Positions 1 through 4,969 of a DNA stretch of 5,407 bases are shown piece after piece. The notes under the pieces were generated by a model. It did not search any database. It saw only the letters and a program-made list of their open reading frames with translations, and was not told the DNA's origin. Position 1 is the stretch's first letter. Each line of letters opens with the position of its first letter. The position numbers were made by a program, and so were the translations under genes. Origin of the DNA: Deltaproteobacteria bacterium (GTDB lineage Bacteria; Desulfobacterota; Desulfobacteria; Desulfobacterales; JAUVVS01); the NCBI GenBank assembly GCA_030604545.1, contig JAUVVS010000170.1:1-5407 (forward strand), in the 5' to 3' direction.

Positions 1-447
1 AGCAGTAGCCAATAACTTGATAGGCTGATCCTTTAAGGAGTCTAGAAAATCTATGACGCCCTCATAACCAGATACGGGGAAGGGCTCAAGAGTTTCGGTA
101 ACAATTGTTGTGGTTCCGCCTTTCATGGCATATTTTAAAAATTCACTTACACTATACATCCAGGCGAGATGAGTGTGCCCGTCAATAAAACCTGGAACAA
201 CTGTTTTCCCTTCGGCATTGATGTCTTTTGTCTTTTTGCCGATTCTTTCCTTTGTGTCTTTCCCAACATAGGCTATCCATTTTCCTTTGATGTGTATTGA
301 ACATTGATCCAGCAGTTCTCCAGTATATACATTAAGAAGATTGGCATTAATTATAGCCAAATCGGCATATTCCCGACCCAGTGCAACATCTATTAATTCC
401 TTTGATTCCTTTGCGCTCTTAATAGGCAAAGATTTATTTCTTGTCAT
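1..447 (-). CDS. Adenine deaminase-like amidohydrolase, N-terminal part (cut by left window edge)
   Basis: This is an open frame of 149 codons from ATG at 447 to the window edge, so the 3' end lies outside. Residues 16-63 (SKELIDVALG, then ADLAIINANLLNVYTGE and a short beta section) resemble the start of adenine deaminases and other cyclic amidohydrolases. Residues 83-94 (VVPGFIDGHTHL) form the metal-binding strand, with H91 and H93 as expected ligands of the binuclear metal site. Residues 110-121 (GGTTTIVTETLE) follow as in the family. Family members hydrolyse C-N bonds of cyclic substrates in the cytoplasm. The start is supported by a GGAGGT ribosome binding site 11 nt upstream. The gene follows oah on the same strand but is separated from it by a strong terminator, so it is probably a separate transcription unit. 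The residues after HTH differ from classical adenine deaminase (H-x-H-IESS as I recall it), so adenine may not be the substrate and I give no symbol. Confidence 0.85.
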   Translation of the reverse strand, partial: MTRNKSLPIKSAKESKELIDVALGREYADLAIINANLLNVYTGELLDQCSIHIKGKWIAYVGKDTKERIGKKTKDINAEGKTVVPGFIDGHTHLAWMYSVSEFLKYAMKGGTTTIVTETLEPFPVSGYEGVIDFLDSLKDQPIKLLATA

Positions 448-458
448 GGACGGCTTAG

Positions 459-464
459 ACCTCC
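459..464 (-). promoter_or_regulatory. Ribosome binding site of the amidohydrolase gene
   Basis: Read on the minus strand this is GGAGGT, a near-perfect Shine-Dalgarno sequence 11 nt before the ATG at 447. It fixes the start codon. It lies 6 nt downstream of hairpin 471-496, close enough for that hairpin to affect ribosome access. Confidence 0.75.
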
Positions 465-470
465 GCTTGC

Positions 471-496
471 CCTAATTGATCAAAAACTCAATTAGG
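471..496. repeat. Inverted repeat: 9-bp stem, 8-nt loop, in the amidohydrolase leader
   Basis: CCTAATTGA (471-479) is the exact reverse complement of TCAATTAGG (488-496), with an 8-nt loop. The stem is mostly A-T, so it is only moderately stable. The arm at 488-496 shares 488-491 with a second possible partner at 533-539, so this hairpin competes with another fold. Confidence 0.6.
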
Positions 497-504
497 TGTT
501 AGCC

Positions 505-532
505 GTTTCGCACCACTTCAGGGGTGCGAAAC
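505..532. repeat. Inverted repeat: perfect 10-bp GC-rich stem, 8-nt loop
   Basis: GTTTCGCACC (505-514) pairs perfectly with GGTGCGAAAC (523-532) around an 8-nt loop. There is no T-tract immediately after it on either strand, so it is not a simple terminator. It could be a REP-like element or an RNA hairpin in the leader of the minus-strand amidohydrolase gene. A 7-bp outer stem (485-491 with 533-539) can enclose it. Confidence 0.75.
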
Positions 533-536
533 TTGA

Positions 537-578
537 GTTATTAGTTATTTGTTAATTGTTATTGTTTATTTGTTATTC
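537..578. repeat. Heptanucleotide tandem array, six GTTATTN units
   Basis: On the plus strand the units start at 537, 544, 551, 558, 564 and 572: GTTATTA, GTTATTT, GTTAATT, GTTATT, GTTTATTT, GTTATTC. The spacing is 7, 7, 7, 6 and 8, so a 7-nt period is kept overall despite one short and one long unit. The array follows hairpin 505-532 directly and precedes the oah terminator. It encodes nothing obvious. Confidence 0.65.
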
Positions 579-587
579 GCTAGCGGA

Positions 588-634
588 TTAATAAAAATGG
601 CAAGCGAGCCCATGCCGTGGCGGCTCTGCTTGCC
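588..634 (-). terminator. Rho-independent terminator downstream of oah
   Basis: Read on the minus strand, GGCAAGC (634-628), a bulged A, then GAGCC (626-622) pair with GGCTC (610-606) and GCTTGCC (605-599). This gives 12 bp, nine of them G-C, with an 11-nt loop. ATTTTTATTAAT follows immediately as the U-tract. It starts 28 nt after the oah stop codon. There is no T-tract on the plus side, so it acts in one direction and closes the had-oah transcript. Confidence 0.85.
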
Positions 635-662
635 AGTTGAATGAGTCCATAAAATGGAATGA

Positions 663-1799
663 TTATTCTTTTGGCTCCCCTAGAACTTCTGCAAACATAT
701 CCATATTCCAGGTTTTGGATTTGGCAATGTTTTGACGAAATTTGATAAAGTCGATGGTGTCTTTGCCGGTGATCTTCTTGGTATTGAAAGCACCAAAGCC
801 TAAGAAAGCTTCACCGCCCATGTTCGCAGCCAGCCAGTGTCTGTTGGCGTTCTTGAATATATCCCAGAAATACTTTTTTTTCATGCGAATGCCGTCAATC
901 GATTTTATTAAGCATCCGGGGAAGAGATTGCTAAAGGTCCATATAATCTTGTCGACTTCTTTGTCCAGCAGCTCAAAGTCTGCATTGGGCTGGTGTTCCT
1001 TGACAAGAGCACGTGCCTCTTTCAGTTCATCTCCTTTCTTGAACTCACCGTAGACGATCTCTCCATCCTCAACGTATCGGTCGGTGATGATCATGGGATT
1101 TTGAACCCATTTCTCATCAACTTTCAAAACCGGAACGCATTTGCTGATAAGGCTTTTAGCTTTCATCTTATAGGCAGACCACATCTCGCAGGAGACACAG
1201 TTCCACATGGCATCTTCTATGCCCAGGTACCAGGGGAGAAAATCGGATGAGCCGCCGTCAGGTGCGGAACCGTGCCTAGGTCCAGCCTGACCAAATATGG
1301 CCAAGTCCGAGGAAATGGAAAGATCACAAGCCATTCCAATTTCCTGGCCGCCTGCAATTCTCATCCCGTTTACTCTGCAGACCACAGGCTTTTTGCAGGC
1401 AAGAATCGAATCGACCATATGATTAAAGAGTTCCATGTACTGGCCGTATTCATCCGATCTCAAGCTGTAAAATTCACTGTATTCCTTCGTATTTCCCCCT
1501 GTGCAAAAAGCAAAGGGGCCGGTCCCCGTAAAGACTGTGGCCACGACGCTCCTATCTAAAGAAGCGTTTTCGAAACCCGCAATTACGCCCTTTACCATCT
1601 CCGTAGTATAAGAGTTATACTGTTTTGGATTATTTAATCGAATCCATGATACATAAAGTCCTTCCACAACGTTCCCTTCCGGGTCTTTGAGCGGGCGTTT
1701 TTCATGTACCACGCATGGGGCTTCCTCGCCCCAGTGAACATCGGTATGTAACGCATGATCTTTTTGTTTGTTGTCTCTCGGCATCCATTTTAAAGCCAT
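663..1799 (-). CDS. oah: 6-oxocyclohex-1-ene-1-carbonyl-CoA hydrolase (BamA/Oah)
   Basis: This cytoplasmic crotonase-superfamily enzyme of the lower benzoyl-CoA pathway adds water to the double bond of 6-oxocyclohex-1-ene-1-carbonyl-CoA and cleaves the ring hydrolytically, giving 3-hydroxypimelyl-CoA. It is 378 aa, the usual length for the family. Family-typical stretches include NNPKQYNSYTT (residues 56-66), the first oxyanion-hole segment FCTGGNTKEY (98-107), the crotonase signature VNGMRIAGGQEIGMACDL (143-160) and GQAGPRHGSAPDGGSSDFLP (170-189). The ATG at 1799 has an AAGGAGG ribosome binding site 7 nt upstream (1807-1813). The gene lies 140 bp after had on the same strand and ends 28 nt before a strong terminator, so it is the last gene of that transcript. 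In obligate anaerobes it is called bamA and serves as a marker for anaerobic aromatic degradation. Identification is by recognising the protein; the frame is intact. Confidence 0.96.
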   Translation of the reverse strand: MALKWMPRDNKQKDHALHTDVHWGEEAPCVVHEKRPLKDPEGNVVEGLYVSWIRLNNPKQYNSYTTEMVKGVIAGFENASLDRSVVATVFTGTGPFAFCTGGNTKEYSEFYSLRSDEYGQYMELFNHMVDSILACKKPVVCRVNGMRIAGGQEIGMACDLSISSDLAIFGQAGPRHGSAPDGGSSDFLPWYLGIEDAMWNCVSCEMWSAYKMKAKSLISKCVPVLKVDEKWVQNPMIITDRYVEDGEIVYGEFKKGDELKEARALVKEHQPNADFELLDKEVDKIIWTFSNLFPGCLIKSIDGIRMKKKYFWDIFKNANRHWLAANMGGEAFLGFGAFNTKKITGKDTIDFIKFRQNIAKSKTWNMDMFAEVLGEPKE

Positions 1800-1939
1800 A
1801 ATTTTCCCTCCTTTGTTATGTTTAAATTTGTCTGTTTTGATATCTTGTAAAATATTTCTTACTTTTCTTTAATCTATTTTTTTCCTTAAGTTCCTCCCCC
1901 TTTTTTAAAGCCCGTGTCCCCTAGTTTCCGAATATCTTA
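1800..1939 (-). other. had-oah intergenic spacer with polypurine stretch
   Basis: This 140-bp gap inside the presumed had-oah operon has no terminator hairpin. On the minus strand about 1906-1852 is almost all purine (runs of A, GGGGGAGG, AAGGAAAAAAA). The GGGGGAGG is Shine-Dalgarno-like but has no start codon at a useful distance. The true oah ribosome binding site is AAGGAGG at 1813-1807. I find no convincing internal promoter: TTTACA at about 1852-1847 has only a poor -10 match. Confidence 0.5.
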
Positions 1940-3046
1940 TTAAAAATCGGGTGTCAGCACAATCCGTTTGGCAGGGGACGTCTTATGGGCCTCATCAAAG
2001 GTGTCCACTATTGTGCTCATGGGACGTGTTTGAACAAAAGCCTCTATGTCAATTTTTTTATTAAGCACCATATCAAGGACGATGGGATAGTATTCCGGCA
2101 AGCATCCCCAGGTTCCTGAAATATCGCCGTCAAATGCCATAAGACGGCCAAACATATAATCTACCTTGCCAAGACCAAATCCGACAACAATTAATTTTCC
2201 GACAAAGCCAAGCAGGCTCAATGCAATCTCCTGACCCCCCTTAGCTCCTGTTACTTCAAAGATTTTCCAACCAAAGTTGGGCAGACCGTTTTCCTTGCAG
2301 ATTCCCTTGAATTCCTTGGATACGGCCCTTGAATCTTTGTCCGTAGAGTTAATGACAATATCAGCTCCATATTTAAGAGCTCTTTCCAGTTTTTCCTGGT
2401 TGCGCGCTATACCGATAATCGTCTTGGCGCCTAATGCCTTTACGGTTTGACCCATATACTGGCCTACGCCGCCTGTAATCCCAACGACCACAACATTATC
2501 TCCAGGCTGCAAGTCCGCTCTTTTGGCGGCCTGATAAGGTGTTGTAGCCGCGTCGGCCACAACAGCCAGGTGGGCAAGAGGTATATCTCCTCTGTTTTTT
2601 ACTTCGCACAAATCGATGCTCGGAACCGGGATATGGCTTGAAAAACCGCCGTAGATACCAAGGCTGTTTCCCGGCATCTTCTGGGCAAGGCATCGGTTTC
2701 CCCGGCCTGTTTTACAAAGGATACATTGTCTGCAAGGCATAACAGCCGGGATGATAACCTCTTTCCCTATCCATCCTTCGTCTCCAGCCACAACGGTCCC
2801 TGCAATTTCGTGGCCTAATGTCAGGGGGGGTGTTGAAACGGTGGGGACACCATCATAAAAATACCCCAGGTCTGTGTGGCATACTCCACAACCTGCAACT
2901 TCAACAAGGACTTCACCAGGCTTTAATTCAGGCACCGGTATTTCCGTCTTTTCTATCTTACCCGGTGTTGTTTCACCTGTTTCCTTATTAAATGAGGTAG
3001 GTTGAATCATCTGCCAGGTTAAGATTTTGTCAGGTACTGCTCCCAT
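1940..3046 (-). CDS. had: 6-hydroxycyclohex-1-ene-1-carbonyl-CoA dehydrogenase (Had/BamQ)
   Basis: This zinc-dependent medium-chain dehydrogenase oxidises 6-hydroxycyclohex-1-ene-1-carbonyl-CoA to the 6-oxo compound with NAD+, the step before Oah. In the 368-aa protein, the catalytic zinc site is C56 (GVCHTD), H79 (GHE) and probably D165 (VVADAATTPYQA). The structural zinc cysteines are C105, C108, C111 and C119 (PCRQCILCKTGRGNRC). The Rossmann-fold nucleotide site is VVVVGITGGVGQ (185-196). Family-typical are the N-terminal WQMIQP and the GTWGCLPEYYP segment (311-321). The ATG at 3046 has an AAGGAGA ribosome binding site about 7 nt upstream (3054-3060). It is the first gene of the minus-strand unit and oah follows. 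The specific call rather than a generic alcohol dehydrogenase rests on overall resemblance to the Had family and on the adjacent oah. Anaerobe literature uses bamQ. Confidence 0.93.
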   Translation of the reverse strand: MGAVPDKILTWQMIQPTSFNKETGETTPGKIEKTEIPVPELKPGEVLVEVAGCGVCHTDLGYFYDGVPTVSTPPLTLGHEIAGTVVAGDEGWIGKEVIIPAVMPCRQCILCKTGRGNRCLAQKMPGNSLGIYGGFSSHIPVPSIDLCEVKNRGDIPLAHLAVVADAATTPYQAAKRADLQPGDNVVVVGITGGVGQYMGQTVKALGAKTIIGIARNQEKLERALKYGADIVINSTDKDSRAVSKEFKGICKENGLPNFGWKIFEVTGAKGGQEIALSLLGFVGKLIVVGFGLGKVDYMFGRLMAFDGDISGTWGCLPEYYPIVLDMVLNKKIDIEAFVQTRPMSTIVDTFDEAHKTSPAKRIVLTPDF

Positions 3047-3181
3047 TCTATTTTCTCCTTTTCTTTAAAAATTTTAGAAATTATCAATTATATACACATT
3101 TTAACGGCAAACAATTGTTGAATCCTTAAGAGGATGATTCTGTTAATATATCTAAAGTTCTGATGAGCTAATTGAAATTAT

Positions 3182-3195
3182 ATTATAGCTATAAT
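3182..3195. promoter_or_regulatory. Perfect 14-bp palindrome, candidate operator at the had start site
   Basis: ATTATAGCTATAAT equals its own reverse complement. It covers the downstream part of the candidate -10 box and the expected start of transcription, where a dimeric repressor would block initiation. AT-rich DNA produces palindromes by chance, but 14 bp at this position is notable. No regulator gene lies in the window. Confidence 0.4.
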
Positions 3196-3221
3196 GTAAC
3201 TAAGTTAAAAATGCTTGTCAA
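3193..3221 (-). promoter_or_regulatory. Candidate sigma-70 promoter for had-oah
   Basis: On the minus strand TTGACA (3221-3216) is a perfect -35 box. After 17 nt comes TACATT (3198-3193), which matches the -10 consensus at four of six positions, including the first A and last T. Transcription would begin near 3186, giving a leader of about 140 nt before had. The -10 box overlaps the palindrome at 3182-3195. No start site has been measured; this is a consensus match only. Confidence 0.5.
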
Positions 3222-3315
3222 TTTATTTTTTATAAAATAGGGGACGTTTCGATTCTAAATCTATACCTTTTACTCTTCTCAAAACCGCCTTTTTGGTTTT
3301 TTTGCAATTCAGAGT

Positions 3316-3345
3316 TTGACATCCGGTACTGATATTTGGTATTGT
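3316..3345 (+). promoter_or_regulatory. Candidate sigma-70 promoter for the small membrane protein
   Basis: TTGACA (3316-3321) is a perfect -35 box. After 18 nt, TATTGT (3340-3345) matches four of six -10 positions. It would give a leader of about 110 nt containing the palindrome TGAACGTTCA at 3392-3401. Consensus match only. Confidence 0.35.
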
Positions 3346-3450
3346 CGTGATTACATTATTAAATCTACTATGGATTTGTAATAAAACTGGGTGAACGTTC
3401 AGGCAAGGAGCCCGTTAATTTCTATTCAACAGCTCGTAAGGGCATTAAAT

Positions 3451-3455
3451 GAGGT
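3451..3455 (+). promoter_or_regulatory. Ribosome binding site deciding the start of the membrane-protein gene
   Basis: GAGGT lies 5 nt before ATG 3461 and 8 nt before ATG 3464. It sits inside the reading frame of the more upstream ATG at 3449, which has only a weak AAGGG before it. The spacing favours 3464. Confidence 0.55.
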
Positions 3456-3463
3456 ACATAATG

Positions 3464-3781
3464 ATGGATGAAAACAGAATTCGAGTGTATTTAAATGATG
3501 GAATGGTATTGATTGCATTGGGGCTAGGAGCAGCGTATTGGATTATTGAATGCTTATTGTACGTCTTTCTGGCATATGAAATCAATTTTCTGGATCGGCT
3601 AATCGGGCCTGACATAAGCGGGCTGAGTACGCGTATAATCGTTATATGCCTTTTTCTTATCTTTGGGTCCCATGCTCAGTACACAATTAATAAACGAAAA
3701 CGAACAGAAGCAGAATTGTTAAAAATGAAAGAGGTGAATGAAAAACTAAAACAAGAGCTTGAGGCGCTGAAGAATCAATAA
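3464..3781 (+). CDS. Small two-helix membrane protein with C-terminal coiled coil, resembling a sensor-kinase input stub
   Basis: From ATG 3464 the protein is 105 aa; ATG 3449 would add MRYIM. Two hydrophobic segments are visible: about 14-36 (MVLIALGLGAAYWIIECLLY) and 57-73 (RIIVICLFLIFGSHAQY), with a roughly 20-residue loop between them. The basic run NKRKR (76-80) then leads into a charged helix to the C-terminus, with L/M/V at 85, 88, 91, 95, 99 and 102 giving a coiled-coil pattern. The expected topology puts the loop outside and both ends in the cytoplasm. The segment from the second helix through KRKRTEAELLKM resembles the membrane-to-signalling junction of deltaproteobacterial PAS or histidine kinase proteins, but the frame stops before any PAS, dimerisation or kinase domain. 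It may be a free-standing membrane anchor or partner subunit, or a truncated sensor. I know no function. It is divergent from had and on the same strand as the UroD-like gene. Confidence 0.8.
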   Translation: MDENRIRVYLNDGMVLIALGLGAAYWIIECLLYVFLAYEINFLDRLIGPDISGLSTRIIVICLFLIFGSHAQYTINKRKRTEAELLKMKEVNEKLKQELEALKNQ

Positions 3782-3933
3782 GATAACATGATACAAAATG
3801 CCCAGCACTTAATCATGGGACAATAGATTTCTGGTGCTCTGCCTATTCCTGGAAAAATTAAAGACCCAAATTTGCAAAGTCGCATATGCTTGGGGGCCTC
3901 TCTGCCTGCTATCTCAAAACCAACCAATCATAC

Positions 3934-3939
3934 AGGAGA
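3934..3939 (+). promoter_or_regulatory. Ribosome binding site deciding the start of the UroD-like gene
   Basis: AGGAGA lies 6-7 nt before ATG 3946, separated by a run of A. The frame stays open upstream to 3886, but the extra 20 residues there have no ribosome binding site and do not look like the family. Translation therefore begins at 3946 with MNSRERVMAALN, the usual start of this family. Confidence 0.85.
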
Positions 3940-3945
3940 AAAAAA

Positions 3946-4968
3946 ATGAATTCTCGTGAGCGAGTCATGGCGGCGTTGAATTTGCAAGAACCGGATCGGG
4001 TGCCGTTTGCGGACTATGTCGATAATATCATCAAACAAAAAATCATGGGTACCGCAGAGATTGATGAGGCTGAATTTGCCAATAAGATTGGAATGGATGC
4101 TATTTATTTTGCCGATTACAGCACGCCACTATTTTGCAAAAACCATTCCGGGGACGAGGCTGAGGCCAAGGCGTTCGGCCTTACCGGCGAACCAGAATTT
4201 ATCGGCGAAGGGCTCATCAGAACCGAAAAAGACCTGGACAAAATCATACTGCCCGACCCCCATGATGAAATTTTTTATGATCCAGCCAAACGATTCATGG
4301 AGAAATACCATGACAAGGATCTTGCCATTTATGCCGGGCTGCGTCCGTTCGGAATGTTCAATACCATATTTTCAATGCCCATGATGGATTTCGCATTTGC
4401 GCTACGCGACAATCTGGGTCTGATCAATACCATGATGGATATTTTTATCGAGTGGAACCTTATCATTATTGAAAAGCTGCAGGGTCTGGGCATTGATTTT
4501 ATTATTGCATACAATGACATGGCGTATAAAAGCGGTCCCTTGATATCACTCCAGGATTTCCGGGAAATCTTTTTGCCGAAAATGAAGATTGTTGCGGAAG
4601 CCATAAAGATCCCCTGGGCATTTCACAGCGACGGGGATCTGAGTCTGGTGATGGAGGATTTGTTAACCCTGGGCATGAATGCCGTTAATCCTTTCGAACC
4701 TCCGGTGATGAGCTTGAAAACGGCCAAGGAAAAATGGGGCGACCAGATCTGTTTATGGGGCAACATCGATCTGATTCATACATTGCCCTACGGCACGATA
4801 GAGGAGGTTGAAGCCGAAGTTAAACAACGGATCAAGGAGGCCGGTCCAGGCGGGGGTTATATCTGCGCCAGTGCCAACAGCATTACCGGCTGGTGCAAAA
4901 TCGAAAATATCTTTGCGATGACAAATGCAGTAAAGAAGTATGGAAGATATCCATTAAATGTAGAGTAA
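3946..4968 (+). CDS. Uroporphyrinogen decarboxylase/MtaA-superfamily protein (HSDG subtype)
   Basis: The protein is 340 aa, full length for the superfamily, a TIM barrel that includes HemE and corrinoid/coenzyme M methyltransferases. Visible features are the N-terminal SRERVMAALNLQEPDRVPF (3-21), LGIDFIIAYNDMAYKSGPLIS (181-201), WAFHSDGDL (224-232), NPFEPPVMSL (248-257), LWGNIDLIHTLPYGTIEEVE (270-289) and PGGGYICASANSI (301-313). It lacks the RQAGR motif of true HemE, so heme synthesis is unlikely. In MtaA/MtbA-type methyltransferases zinc is bound by H-x-C plus a later Cys. Here the triplet is H227-S-D229 with C307 later, so Asp replaces the first Cys. The protein may therefore be a decarboxylase-like or methyl-transfer enzyme with an altered metal site; the substrate is unknown. 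It is 164 bp after the membrane-protein gene, so co-transcription is uncertain. No corrinoid protein gene lies beside it. Confidence 0.88.
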   Translation: MNSRERVMAALNLQEPDRVPFADYVDNIIKQKIMGTAEIDEAEFANKIGMDAIYFADYSTPLFCKNHSGDEAEAKAFGLTGEPEFIGEGLIRTEKDLDKIILPDPHDEIFYDPAKRFMEKYHDKDLAIYAGLRPFGMFNTIFSMPMMDFAFALRDNLGLINTMMDIFIEWNLIIIEKLQGLGIDFIIAYNDMAYKSGPLISLQDFREIFLPKMKIVAEAIKIPWAFHSDGDLSLVMEDLLTLGMNAVNPFEPPVMSLKTAKEKWGDQICLWGNIDLIHTLPYGTIEEVEAEVKQRIKEAGPGGGYICASANSITGWCKIENIFAMTNAVKKYGRYPLNVE

Positions 4969-4969
4969 C

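Larger units (their letters stand above)
3047..3463. other. Divergent AT-rich control region between had and the membrane-protein gene
   Basis: This is a 417-bp gene-free stretch between two divergently transcribed genes. From the had side it holds a 10-bp palindrome AACAATTGTT (3110-3119), a short inverted repeat ATCCT-taag-AGGAT (3122-3135), the 14-bp palindrome at 3182-3195 with a candidate had promoter, a weak A/T hairpin with T-run (3281-3303), a plus-strand promoter candidate (3316-3345) and a 10-bp palindrome TGAACGTTCA (3392-3401). Neither strand shows a convincing additional gene or sigma-54 -24/-12 element. Confidence 0.7.

Noticed and set aside
485..545. Integron attC site suggested by GTTAGCC and the nested inverted repeat
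   Set aside because: The R and L core boxes do not fit the expected pairs, the flanking genes are not cassettes, and no integrase is present.
448..600. Purine riboswitch in the leader of the adenine deaminase-like gene
   Set aside because: I could not find the three-way junction core or the conserved loop bases; only simple hairpins are visible.
742..1559. Plus-strand open frames at 742-1053, 993-1250 and 1272-1559
   Set aside because: They lie entirely antisense to the intact oah gene, have no recognisable family features and lack convincing ribosome binding sites.
2447..2693. Open frames at 2447-2641 (plus) and 2496-2693 (minus) inside had
   Set aside because: They are shadow frames of the zinc-site and Rossmann region of had, with low-complexity, protein-unlike composition.
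1916..3245. Inverted pair GTCCCCTA (1916-1923) and TAGGGGAC (3238-3245) flanking had
   Set aside because: The match is only 8 bp and does not extend, there are no target-site duplications and no transposase, so it is probably chance.
3281..3303. Terminator-like hairpin AAAACC/GGTTTT followed by a T-run on the plus strand
   Set aside because: The stem has only two G-C pairs and no plus-strand gene lies upstream to be terminated; it could at most weakly insulate.
3047..3463. Sigma-54 (-24/-12) promoter for the benzoyl-CoA pathway genes
   Set aside because: No GG-N10-GC pair with acceptable flanks was found on either strand; the nearest candidates have 7, 11 or 12 nt between the dinucleotides.
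3865..3894. Imperfect hairpin CCCAA...TTGGG before the UroD-like gene
   Set aside because: It has a mismatch and a 2-nt bulge and no T-tract follows, so neither a terminator nor a clear regulator can be supported.
3886..3945. Upstream extension of the UroD-like gene to ATG 3886
   Set aside because: The added 20 residues have no ribosome binding site and do not match the family start, whereas ATG 3946 has AGGAGA at good spacing.
4007..4604. Open frames at 4007-4384 (plus), 4129-4311 (minus) and 4329-4604 (minus)
   Set aside because: All overlap the well-supported UroD-like gene in other frames and show no domain features.
3946..4968. HemE (heme biosynthesis uroporphyrinogen decarboxylase)
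   Set aside because: The N-terminal RQAGR motif is absent and the HSDG/GNIDL pattern belongs to other branches of the superfamily.
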